Part shown: piece after piece, positions 1 through 5,766 of the stretch
How positions within the stretch are numbered: position 1 is the first letter of the stretch
Layout of the letters: every line of letters starts with the position of its first letter
Source: Bacteroidota bacterium
Lineage (GTDB): Bacteria; Bacteroidota; Bacteroidia; Chitinophagales; UBA2359
NCBI GenBank assembly: GCA_020631675.1
Contig: JAHDGT010000109.1
Span: 1-11,037 of the forward strand
DNA length: 11,037 bases
Direction of reading: 5' to 3'
Notes under the pieces: generated by a model
Told to the model about the DNA's origin: nothing
Databases searched by the model: none
What the model saw: only the letters and a program-made list of their open reading frames with translations
Made by a program: the position numbers and the translations under genes

Positions 1-1
1 T

Positions 2-151
2 TTGAATGGCAATAAGGTAGAAGTAAATCCTACAAGGGTCGGTTTTCAAGAAATGCATATTGTTATTCCTGAATTGACAAATGGTATCTATATCTTGAGT
101 ATGAATACTAACAAAGGCAAGCTGAGCAAAAAAATCCTTATCATGGAGTGA
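2..151 (+). CDS. C-terminal end of a T9SS-secreted protein (type A sorting domain), truncated by the window
   Basis: Only the last 49 residues are present; the reading frame is open from base 2 to the TGA at 149-151. The tail contains PELTNGIYILSM followed by a Lys-rich end (KGKLSKKILIME). This is the usual finish of a Por-secretion-system (T9SS type A) C-terminal sorting domain, where a 'G-I/V-Y-hydrophobic' strand precedes a final basic strand. In this family the domain directs export through the outer membrane by the T9SS and is removed or anchored at the cell surface. The function of the mature protein cannot be inferred because the rest lies outside the window. The Nudix gene starts 29 bases downstream on the same strand. 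I am confident of the sorting-domain call and have no view on the passenger. Confidence 0.75.
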   Translation: MNGNKVEVNPTRVGFQEMHIVIPELTNGIYILSMNTNKGKLSKKILIME

Positions 152-180
152 TTCTTCACAGCAAGCTGTTTCTTTAAACC

Positions 181-738
181 ATGCCATACCCCAACAAACA
201 AACGCTCATCCAAGAACTGCATAAGCACCAAGTGCTTGATGCCTTAGAACAAAAGCATCAAGCCTTTATGTTGGATTTTATAGCAGCACACGAGATCGTA
301 TTCGGAAAGCAAAACTTAGAAGGGCACTTTACCGCATCAGCTTGGGTGTTGAGTCCCTGTAAACAAAAAGTCTTGCTTTTGCACCACAAGAAATTAGACC
401 TATGGCTTCAACCGGGTGGGCATATCGAAGCTGACGACAGTTCGCTTTTTGAAGCAGCACATAGAGAAGCCATAGAAGAAAGTGGTTTAACTAAGATAGA
501 AGCACTATCCAATCAGATTTATGATGTAGATGTGCATAAGATTCCAAAGAAAGGAGAGGTGCCAGCCCATTGGCACTTAGATGTTCGCTATGTTTTTCAA
601 GCTGCATCAGAAAACATGAACATTGATCCAGAAGAAGTCAAAGGATTCAAGTGGGTAGCCGTTGAAGAAATGCGCAATGATAGCAGCATTGACCCTTCAA
701 TAGGAAGAATGGTAGCCAAAACGGCCCAATTTCAATAG
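181..738 (+). CDS. Nudix hydrolase
   Basis: This is a 185-residue Nudix-fold hydrolase. Nudix enzymes cleave nucleoside diphosphates linked to another group, using divalent metal held by the Nudix box. The box runs from about G80 to L103. Its second half is textbook: R95-E96-A-I-E99-E100-S-G-L, with the metal-binding glutamates E96, E99 and E100. The first half is one residue longer than the classical G-x5-E-x7-REUxEExGU spacing (GGHIEADDSSLFEAAH before R95). I associate this variant with a subfamily whose box reads GGHxExxDxSL. The PAHWHLDVRYVF stretch near residues 128-139 matches a conserved strand in that same group. About 45 residues precede the Nudix core and look helical. There is no signal peptide, so the enzyme is cytosolic. 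The substrate cannot be predicted. The ATG at 181 is the first start in the frame; no Shine-Dalgarno is evident, as is common in this phylum. Confidence 0.9.
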   Translation: MPYPNKQTLIQELHKHQVLDALEQKHQAFMLDFIAAHEIVFGKQNLEGHFTASAWVLSPCKQKVLLLHHKKLDLWLQPGGHIEADDSSLFEAAHREAIEESGLTKIEALSNQIYDVDVHKIPKKGEVPAHWHLDVRYVFQAASENMNIDPEEVKGFKWVAVEEMRNDSSIDPSIGRMVAKTAQFQ

Positions 739-841
739 AAATCAGTGATGTATTTGCTTCGAAAAAACACTTTTCTACAGAAATTATCAGAGTTCTGAAA
801 AAAATACTAATTCAGGTATAGTAAGGATCGTACAATATCCC

Positions 842-849
842 TATCTTTG
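842..849 (+). promoter_or_regulatory. Candidate Bacteroidota promoter -7 box for the rpmB operon
   Basis: TATCTTTG is an exact match to the Bacteroidota -7 consensus TAnnTTTG. It lies 38 bases before the rpmB ATG in a 149-base spacer, which suggests a start site near 855 and a leader of roughly 30 bases. I do not see the matching TTG element about 19-21 bases further upstream, so the -33 half is weak or absent. The location, in front of a ribosomal-protein operon, supports the call. An 8-base match with two free positions could still arise by chance. Confidence 0.5.
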
Positions 850-887
850 TCGGCCGAAAACAACAGAGAAGATTTAAAACGAAGATT

Positions 888-1127
888 ATGTCTCGTATTT
901 GTGATTTAACGGGGAAGCGTCCTATTACAGGAAACCATGTTTCTCACTCTAATAAGAAAACAAAGCGCTGGTTTTATCCAAACCTATTTACTAAGCGTTT
1001 CTATATTCCCGAAGAAGATCGCTGGGTCACCTTAAAGGTATCTAGTACTGCATTGCGTACCATCAACAAAAAAGGCATTCACGCCTATTTGAAAGAGGTA
1101 GAGCGCAAAAAGGGAGTTAAGGTCTAG
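888..1127 (+). CDS. rpmB: 50S ribosomal protein L28
   Basis: This 79-residue protein opens with the L28 signature SRICDLTGKRPITGNHVSHSN, followed by KKTKRWFYPNL and the conserved VSSTALRTINKKG block. L28 is a basic component of the large ribosomal subunit. The length is normal for Bacteroidota L28. Only one Cys (C5) is present, so a four-cysteine zinc site is not possible; this looks like a zinc-independent form. The gene heads a compact set with L33 and DUF4295 on the same strand, a long-conserved order in Bacteroidota. An exact -7 box lies 38 bases upstream. The ATG at 888 fits the family N-terminus directly. Confidence 0.97.
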   Translation: MSRICDLTGKRPITGNHVSHSNKKTKRWFYPNLFTKRFYIPEEDRWVTLKVSSTALRTINKKGIHAYLKEVERKKGVKV

Positions 1128-1134
1128 CATTAAG

Positions 1135-1152
1135 CTTCACCTCATGGTGAAG
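1135..1152 (+). other. Intercistronic hairpin between rpmB and rpmG
   Basis: CTTCACC (1135-1141) and GGTGAAG (1146-1152) form a perfect 7-bp stem closed by the tetraloop TCAT, seven bases after the rpmB stop codon. No T-run follows, so it is unlikely to be a full intrinsic terminator. It may protect the upstream message end or modulate read-through within the operon. The structure is plain in the sequence; the role is inference. Confidence 0.55.
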
Positions 1153-1206
1153 AATAGCGTGAAACCCAGACAATTAGATTTGTTCATTTAAAAGGTAATC
1201 AGCGAC

Positions 1207-1395
1207 ATGGCAAAGAAAGGAAAAGGCAATCGCATCCAGGTGATTTTAGAATGTACAGAGCATAAAGACTCTGGTATGCCAGGTACTTCTCGTTACTATA
1301 CCGAGAAAAACCGTAAAAATACACCTGCAAGAATGGAATTGAAGAAATACAATCCTATTCTTAGAAAGTATACACTTCACAAAGAAATCAAGTAA
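1207..1395 (+). CDS. rpmG: 50S ribosomal protein L33 (cysteine-poor form)
   Basis: This is a 62-residue L33, recognised by MAKKGKGNRIQVILECTEHK, then RYYTEKNRKNTPARMELKKYNPILRKYTLHKE. The NTPxRxELKKYxPxxRKxTxHxE core is diagnostic. Zinc-binding L33 paralogues carry two Cys pairs, one in the ExCxxC region and one near KKYC. Here only C16 remains and the second position is Asn (KKYNP), so this is the C-minus, zinc-free type. It sits 79 bases after rpmB and 61 bases before the DUF4295 gene, and the three are very probably one transcript. The protein belongs to the large subunit near the E site. The ATG at 1207 gives the family N-terminus exactly. Confidence 0.96.
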   Translation: MAKKGKGNRIQVILECTEHKDSGMPGTSRYYTEKNRKNTPARMELKKYNPILRKYTLHKEIK

Positions 1396-1439
1396 TTGAG
1401 CTATAGGCTTTTTAAAAAAATGCCTAAATTGAGCAATTA
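1393..1439 (+). other. Two-part hairpin spanning the rpmG stop and the spacer to the DUF4295 gene
   Basis: TAATTG (1393-1398, overlapping the rpmG stop codon) pairs with CAATTA (1434-1439). Inside it TAGGC (1404-1408) pairs with GCCTA (1422-1426) around an A/T-rich loop. The motif AATTGAGC also occurs on both sides of the inner stem as a direct repeat. There is no clean U-run after the stem. It resembles the hairpin in the previous spacer in position, not in sequence. A role in message stability or partial attenuation is possible but unproven. Confidence 0.4.
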
Positions 1440-1456
1440 CAAAAATACAATTAACC

Positions 1457-1627
1457 ATGGCTAAAGTAAGTAAGAACGCACGTGTAAATCGTGGATCCAA
1501 GGATGGTGGTAAGAACTATGTGAAAGTAGTTTTAAGTGAAAAAGACCCTAAAACAGGTTCTTATGTGTACAAAGAAAAAATTGTACACAAAGACAATTTA
1601 CAAGCAGCCTTGAAAGGTGAGTTGTAA
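1457..1627 (+). CDS. DUF4295 family small protein
   Basis: This 56-residue basic protein begins MAKVSKNARV. It continues with a KNYVKVVLSEKDPKTGSYVY core and the ending KEKIVHKDNLQAALKGEL. The pattern of a MAK start, a basic patch, 'KxYxKVxxxxKxxKTGxYxxKExIV' and a short Lys-rich end fits DUF4295. These are short Bacteroidota proteins encoded directly after rpmG and before ftsY. The genomic position here is exactly that. No biochemical function is known to me; the size, charge and location suggest a ribosome-associated protein, which is inference. The ATG at 1457 follows ttaacc and is the only sensible start. A strong terminator follows 29 bases after the stop. Confidence 0.85.
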   Translation: MAKVSKNARVNRGSKDGGKNYVKVVLSEKDPKTGSYVYKEKIVHKDNLQAALKGEL

Positions 1628-1656
1628 TTGATCACACCAAACAATACGAAATAAGC

Positions 1657-1701
1657 AAAAAGCTTCTCTTTTAGAATTCTCTTAAAAGAGAAGCTTTTTT
1701 T
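1657..1701. terminator. Strong intrinsic terminator ending the rpmB-rpmG-DUF4295 operon
   Basis: A perfect 17-bp inverted repeat (1657-1673 with 1683-1699, core AAGCTTCTCTTTT) surrounds a 9-base loop. It begins with a run of As and ends in seven Ts (1695-1701), so the structure can terminate on either strand. It lies 29 bases after the DUF4295 stop and 63 bases before ftsY. FtsY is therefore probably expressed from its own promoter, even though the gene order is conserved. Confidence 0.85.
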
Positions 1702-1707
1702 GTTATT

Positions 1708-1739
1708 GAGGTAGCTTAAAGTTTTTCATAAACTACCTC
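1708..1739. promoter_or_regulatory. Inverted repeat in the ftsY leader (possible operator or 5'-UTR hairpin)
   Basis: GAGGTAG (1708-1714) and CTACCTC (1733-1739) are perfect inverted copies. Three further pairs sit inside after one mismatch. The repeat lies between the terminator and the ftsY start codon, 25 bases before the ATG. It could be a protein-binding site or a leader hairpin. I found no convincing -33/-7 pair here, so its relation to the ftsY transcription start is unknown. Confidence 0.35.
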
Positions 1740-1764
1740 ATCATAAGCCAAACACTAACGAACT

Positions 1765-3273
1765 ATGTCCATTTTTAAAAAGTGGTTCTCTTCAGATGAG
1801 GAGGAAAAAAAAGTACAGCAAGAAGTTAGTCAAGAAGAGTCCTCTTCTGATGAAGGTGGACGAGTGCTATGGTCTAAAGAAGATGACGATAAAGCCGCTG
1901 AACAAGAAGGGCGAATTCTGTGGACGAAAGACGAAGGAACGGTAAGTGAGTTAAAAGAGGAAGAAGAGGCTTTAGTGGAGACGGCAACCGAAACAGAACC
2001 TGTAATCGAAATAGAAGAAGAAGTTTCTCCTCCTGTTCTACCTGAAGCAGTTGTTCCTGAACCGACTCCACAACCAGAGCCTGAGCCAGAACCCACTCCT
2101 GAGCCAGAGCCTGAACCAGAAGCTCCTAAACCTATAGTGGAGGAGGTGAAAGCTCCTGTCGCTGCACCTACTCCAGAACCTGAGTCGATAGTCGAGCCGC
2201 CAAAGCCAGAACCAACACCAACACCAGCACCTGTTGTTGATGAGTCGAAAGCAGAAGCTGAGCCGGAAGCAAAGGACGAGAAGAAGGAAGAAAGCGGCAT
2301 GTTCGGCAAATGGTTCGGTGGTAAGCCGAAGACGGACGAAGAAAGAAAGGAAGACCTGAATGTAGGACTGAAGAAGAGTAGTGATGGAATCTTCACCCGC
2401 TTGAGTAAAGCAGTAGCGGGTAGAACTGAGGTGGACATGGATGTACTAGATGATATTGAAGAAGCTTTGGTGGCTTCTGATATATCTGTTGATACTTCCA
2501 TTAAGATCATTGAGCGTTTAGAAGCACGTGTAGCACGCGATAAGTACTTATCCGTAAACGAAGTTTATTCCATGCTCAAAGAGGAGATCATGGATCTCCT
2601 AACAGAGAATAACACCCCCGACTATAACGGCTTTGAAATTCCTGAAACGCCTCCTGGTGTACCTTATGTCATGATGGTGGTTGGGGTGAATGGTGTGGGT
2701 AAAACCACAACTATAGGGAAACTGGCTCACCAGTTCAAAATCCAAGGTAAATCTGTCATGTTGGGTGCTGCTGATACCTTCCGTGCTGCCGCGGTCGATC
2801 AATTGATCATTTGGGGGCAACGTGTTGATGTACCAGTCATTCACCAAGAAATGGGTTCTGATCCCGCTTCTGTGGCTTTCGATACTGTTCAAGCAGCAGT
2901 AGCCCGTAATGCCGATGTAGTGATCATTGATACAGCAGGTAGATTACACAATAAAAAACACTTGATGGACGAGCTTTCGAAAATCAAGCGAGTAATGAAT
3001 AAGGTGAAACCTGATTTACCACATGATGTCATGCTGGTTTTGGATGGTTCTACTGGTCAAAATGCGATTCACCAAGCTGAGCAGTTCACTAAGGCGACTG
3101 AGGTGACTTGTATCGCTGTTACTAAGTTAGATGGTACAGCTAAAGGTGGAGCAGTGATCGGTATCTCCGATCAATTCAGTATACCGATCAAATACATCGG
3201 TGTTGGAGAAGGCATGCATCACTTACAAGTATTCAACAAAGAGGATTTTGTGAATAGCCTTTTCGCAAAATAA
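1765..3273 (+). CDS. ftsY: Signal recognition particle receptor FtsY with long acidic N-terminal region
   Basis: FtsY is the SRP-receptor GTPase. It docks ribosome-nascent chain-SRP complexes at the inner membrane, pairing with Ffh. The 502-residue protein has an NG core from about residue 200 to the end. The G1 loop is GVNGVGKT (307-314), the SRP-family insertion motif is DTFRAA (337-342), G3 is DTAGR (389-393) and G4 is TKLDG (453-457). The first ~195 residues are a low-complexity acidic arm with alternating Pro-Glu tracts at about 97-150. The N-terminus MSIFKKWFSS and a second copy-like segment GMFGKWFGG (178-186), just before the NG core, both look like short amphipathic membrane anchors. 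A GRVLWSKED / GRILWTKDE pair (32-40, 49-57) is an internal duplication. The gene is separated from the ribosomal-protein genes by a terminator and is followed 113 bases later by rimO. Confidence 0.96.
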   Translation: MSIFKKWFSSDEEEKKVQQEVSQEESSSDEGGRVLWSKEDDDKAAEQEGRILWTKDEGTVSELKEEEEALVETATETEPVIEIEEEVSPPVLPEAVVPEPTPQPEPEPEPTPEPEPEPEAPKPIVEEVKAPVAAPTPEPESIVEPPKPEPTPTPAPVVDESKAEAEPEAKDEKKEESGMFGKWFGGKPKTDEERKEDLNVGLKKSSDGIFTRLSKAVAGRTEVDMDVLDDIEEALVASDISVDTSIKIIERLEARVARDKYLSVNEVYSMLKEEIMDLLTENNTPDYNGFEIPETPPGVPYVMMVVGVNGVGKTTTIGKLAHQFKIQGKSVMLGAADTFRAAAVDQLIIWGQRVDVPVIHQEMGSDPASVAFDTVQAAVARNADVVIIDTAGRLHNKKHLMDELSKIKRVMNKVKPDLPHDVMLVLDGSTGQNAIHQAEQFTKATEVTCIAVTKLDGTAKGGAVIGISDQFSIPIKYIGVGEGMHHLQVFNKEDFVNSLFAK

Positions 3274-3296
3274 GTTGATGTTGATGACTTATAATT

Positions 3297-3347
3297 CCCC
3301 TCCATAGAAGGGGTGTTTGGCTTTGCCAGACGGGGTGGTATTACCAC
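3297..3347 (+). repeat. REP-like triple-hairpin intergenic element
   Basis: Three consecutive palindromes fill this 51-base stretch. CCCCT/AGGGG is at 3297-3301 and 3309-3313. GTTTGGC/GCCAGAC is at 3315-3321 and 3325-3331, with one G.T wobble and loop TTT. GTGGTA-T-TACCAC is at 3335-3347. The CCCC at 3297-3300 could alternatively pair with GGGG at 3332-3335. From memory, a scaffold of the form 'AGGGGTG-hairpin-CGGGGTGGT' recurs between genes of many Bacteroidota, so this looks like one member of a dispersed REP-type family; that part is recollection, not a search. It lies after ftsY and before rimO. No second copy is visible in this window. Confidence 0.5.
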
Positions 3348-3386
3348 GATTTCGCATTAAATAAAACTTTTCAATTCAATCCTAAC

Positions 3387-4718
3387 TTGCGTACCAAATC
3401 AAATACCAAATCAGAGAACAAAGTCAATGTGATCACATTGGGCTGCTCTAAAAACTTAGTAGATTCGGAGCGATTGATGTCGCAATTATCTGCTAATGAG
3501 ATTGAAGTAGCACACGAGGATAATAGTGGTGAAGCCAATATCATCGTAGTGAATACTTGTGGCTTTATTGATCTGGCCAAGCAAGAAAGTATTGATACCA
3601 TCCTCCGTTTCTCAGAAGCGAAAAAGGATGGAATGATCGAGAAATTGTACGTTACAGGCTGCTTGTCTCAACGATACAAAGACGATTTAGAAAAAGAAAT
3701 TCCAGAAGTAGATGCCTACTTCGGTACAATGGAATTGCCTCTTTTATTAGAAGAGTTACAAGCTGATTATAAGCATGAGCTGATCGGTGATCGTCCGCTT
3801 TTAACGACGCCCCAACATTATGCTTATCTGAAAATCTCAGAGGGCTGCAATCGTACCTGCTCTTTCTGTGCAATACCTCTAATGCGAGGTAGACATGTTA
3901 GTAAGTCGATAGAAGATTTAGTGCAGGAAGCTAAAAATTTAGTGAAGCAAGGTGTTAAGGAAGTCATGCTCATTGCGCAAGAGTTGACCTTCTATGGATT
4001 GGATTTGTATAAAAAACGTTCACTCCCACAATTATTATATGCTTTAAATGAAGTAGAGGGTTTAGAGTGGATCAGGCTGCATTATGCTTACCCGCACAAA
4101 TTCCCTTTAGAAATCATTGAAGCGATCATGCGTTGTGATAAGGTATGTAATTATTTAGACATGCCTTTACAGCACATCAGTGATCCGGTATTAAAAAATA
4201 TGCGCCGCTTGATCACTGCGGATGCTACTAGACAATTGATCAGAGAGATCCGCGAAATGTCGCCTGAGATTGCCATTCGTACTACGATGTTAGTCGGTTT
4301 TCCTGGAGAGACGGAAGAAGATGTGGATGCATTGGCTGAGTTTATCGAAGAAACCCGTTTTGAACGTTTAGGGGTATTCGAGTACTCGCACGAAGAAGGC
4401 ACCCACGCTGGTGACACAATGGAGGATGATGTATCACCGGAAGATAAGGCGGAGCGTGCCGCCAGAATCATGGAGATCCAAGAAGGCATTTCGTATGAAC
4501 TGAATCAGCAAAAAGTAGGGCAGACTTTTAAGGTCTTATTTGACCGTAAAGAAGCAGGCATGTTCATAGGTAGAACTGAATTTGACTCGCCTGAAGTAGA
4601 TAATGAAGTCTTAGTAGATGCGACTAAAGCGGAGAATTTTGTGCGCTTAGGTGATTTCGCAAATGTGAAAATCACAGAAGCCAGTGATTTTGATCTGACA
4701 GGTGAGGTCGTCAAGTAA
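3387..4718 (+). CDS. rimO: Ribosomal protein S12 methylthiotransferase RimO
   Basis: RimO is a radical-SAM enzyme that adds a methylthio group to a conserved aspartate of ribosomal protein S12. The 443-residue protein has the three-part layout of the family. The N-terminal MTTase domain begins NVITLGCSKNLVDSE, with cluster cysteines C20, C58 and C92. The radical-SAM motif C154-x3-C158-x2-C161 lies in EGCNRTCSFC. A TRAM-like C-terminus covers about 375-443. Length and motifs are complete, so the gene looks functional. No in-frame ATG lies before the conserved N-terminus; the best start is TTG at 3387, which leaves a 12-residue lead before the first conserved strand. The 113-base spacer from ftsY contains a REP-like element. 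The next gene is convergent. Confidence 0.95.
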   Translation: MRTKSNTKSENKVNVITLGCSKNLVDSERLMSQLSANEIEVAHEDNSGEANIIVVNTCGFIDLAKQESIDTILRFSEAKKDGMIEKLYVTGCLSQRYKDDLEKEIPEVDAYFGTMELPLLLEELQADYKHELIGDRPLLTTPQHYAYLKISEGCNRTCSFCAIPLMRGRHVSKSIEDLVQEAKNLVKQGVKEVMLIAQELTFYGLDLYKKRSLPQLLYALNEVEGLEWIRLHYAYPHKFPLEIIEAIMRCDKVCNYLDMPLQHISDPVLKNMRRLITADATRQLIREIREMSPEIAIRTTMLVGFPGETEEDVDALAEFIEETRFERLGVFEYSHEEGTHAGDTMEDDVSPEDKAERAARIMEIQEGISYELNQQKVGQTFKVLFDRKEAGMFIGRTEFDSPEVDNEVLVDATKAENFVRLGDFANVKITEASDFDLTGEVVK

Positions 4719-4752
4719 GCTTTTGCCGAACGGAACGGTTAAACTTTATAAA

Positions 4753-4793
4753 AACGATAAGAGAGCTCACCCTAAAGCGAACCCTCTATCGTT
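4753..4793. other. Hairpin between convergent rimO and lipoprotein genes
   Basis: AACGATA (4753-4759) pairs with TATCGTT (4787-4793). GAG/CTC extends the stem (4761-4763 with 4784-4786) with one bulged A. It lies between two genes that converge (stops at 4718 and 4831), which suits a shared transcription end. Neither side has a good T-run, so it is at best a weak or assisted terminator. Confidence 0.3.
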
Positions 4794-4830
4794 CTATACC
4801 TCTACATACGTTAAAAACACATTTTGTTGT

Positions 4831-5424
4831 TTACTCTTCTTCCTCTTCTTCTTCAGGATTTTCAAGACCTGCTCCGTATTGTGTTTCCCCAGTAAAGTTG
4901 CCACCTGTATAATCTTCACTAAAATATTCTTCTGGTTCAGGCATTTCGTAGGCTCCAGATATAGCGATGGGTCCGGTCGTCGATTCGTCACAAGGCTCGT
5001 CAGAATATAAATTTTCATACCATCCGGTAGTGGAAGCCGGACCGGAAGTGATTACGGTATAAGTATAGTTGTCTTCTGATGTATCAGGCACATAGAACCA
5101 TCCGGTAGTAGAAGCTGGACCGGAAGTGATTACGGTGTAAGTATAGTTATCTTCTGATGTATCAGGCACATAGAACCATCCAGTAGTAGAGGCTGGGCCG
5201 GAAGTAGATACTGGATAACCATCATAAGCTGTTGTCGTTGTACAAGTAGCACAAATTTCTTCTGCTTGATTATTCGCCTTTTGGGCTATTACTGCTTCTT
5301 GATATTCATCTACTTCATGCTTATCACAAGCGTACAATAGAAAGCTGTAGCAACATACTGTGAGAAAGAGTAGTATTGGGATGATTTCTTGCTGCGTGAT
5401 TTTCATTTTTCTGTGTTTTAGCAT
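4831..5424 (-). CDS. Repeat-containing putative lipoprotein of unknown function
   Basis: I do not recognise a family. The 197-residue product starts with a basic patch and a hydrophobic stretch (about 14-32) ending in LLYAC, a plausible lipobox with C33 as the lipidated cysteine. The Tyr at -2 is unusual. A second in-frame ATG at 5406 (M7, MKITQQE) gives a more typical signal length and may be the real start. A CATCTTTT segment (58-65) follows. Then come tandem copies of a 26-residue unit carrying SGPASTTGWFYVPD and SEDNYTYTV, two full and one partial (about 71-135). The C-terminal part is acidic and Gly/Tyr-rich and ends in seven glutamates. The mature protein is therefore small, acidic, Thr/Ser/Tyr-rich and probably exposed at the envelope. 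The gene is convergent with rimO, and a large leader hairpin precedes it. Being a real gene is likely; the function is open. Confidence 0.7.
   Translation of the reverse strand: MLKHRKMKITQQEIIPILLFLTVCCYSFLLYACDKHEVDEYQEAVIAQKANNQAEEICATCTTTTAYDGYPVSTSGPASTTGWFYVPDTSEDNYTYTVITSGPASTTGWFYVPDTSEDNYTYTVITSGPASTTGWYENLYSDEPCDESTTGPIAISGAYEMPEPEEYFSEDYTGGNFTGETQYGAGLENPEEEEEEE
5020..5214 (-). repeat. 78-bp coding tandem repeats (2.5 copies)
   Basis: The units are 5020-5097 and 5098-5175, with a half unit at 5176-5214. The two full units differ at four of 78 bases, and all four differences are silent, so the encoded 26-residue peptides are identical. The partial third copy encodes VSTSGPASTTGW and has diverged more. 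The unit length is a multiple of three, so gain or loss of copies would keep the frame. Copy number could vary between strains. Confidence 0.9.
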
Positions 5425-5433
5425 TAAAAAAAC

Positions 5434-5509
5434 GAACGGGCACTTTTACAGTGAAAAGTTTGGGATGCCGTGATAAGCCCTGAAGCGGAAACGCTCCAAG
5501 TGCCCGTTC
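5434..5509 (-). promoter_or_regulatory. Large leader hairpin with U-run directly before the lipoprotein start codon
   Basis: GAACGGGCACTT at 5434-5445 and AAGTGCCCGTTC at 5498-5509 are a perfect 12-bp inverted repeat. They enclose 52 bases that include the GAAA/TTTC-capped stem AGCG...CGCT (5484-5495). Read on the minus strand, the stem is followed at once by G and seven Us, and the annotated ATG lies only a few bases further on. It therefore resembles an attenuator or leader switch for the lipoprotein gene. A second possible left arm (AACGGGCA on the minus strand, 5539-5532) lies 24 bases upstream. It matches no riboswitch class I know by eye. It could also be part of a small RNA. Confidence 0.45.
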
Positions 5510-5766
5510 ACATAGATAAGAGCGCACGAGATGCCCGTTTTTCCCGAAAAAAATCGAACTTTTTAGAAACTATTTTTCAAGTAATTGAATATCAGCTGTT
5601 TAGGGGTGGGATTTTTTGCGTGTTTCTTTGGTCAACGAGTTTGTGTTCTCCTTTCGAGATTAGTTTTTAAGCTACTTCTATGAATGAGTATGCTCAAGCG
5701 TTTCTTTTTTGTCAGTATAGTATTCAAAATTCAGCCATTCATCATTCAAAATTAGATTAGTAGCTC

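Noticed and set aside
158..169. Short palindrome ACAGC-AA-GCTGT after the T9SS gene as a terminator
   Set aside because: A two-base loop and 5-bp stem without a clear T-run are too weak to call a terminator.
787..798. Palindrome TCAGA-GT-TCTGA followed by seven As
   Set aside because: The stem is only 5 bp with a two-base loop; it could terminate minus-strand transcription only weakly, and there is no minus-strand gene upstream to end.
1830..2510. Long Ser/Gly/Thr-rich open frame on the minus strand inside ftsY
   Set aside because: It is the antisense of the Pro-Glu repeat region of FtsY; its low-complexity composition is forced by the codons of the real gene, whose GTPase motifs are complete.
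4702..5010. Plus-strand open frame overlapping the rimO end and the lipoprotein gene
   Set aside because: Phe-rich translation with no recognisable domain; it lies antisense to the lipoprotein gene, which has a signal sequence and in-frame repeats.
5434..5509. Leader hairpin as SRP (4.5S) RNA
   Set aside because: The domain IV features of SRP RNA (GGAA-type loop followed by the conserved asymmetric AGCAG strand) are absent on both strands.
5470..5670. Plus-strand open frame in the gene-free stretch
   Set aside because: It overlaps the leader hairpin, has no plausible translation signals and shows no protein-like pattern.
5747..5754. Exact TAATTTTG (-7 box) on the minus strand as the lipoprotein promoter
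   Set aside because: It lies over 300 bases from the start codon in A/T-rich sequence with no TTG at the right distance, so chance is likely.
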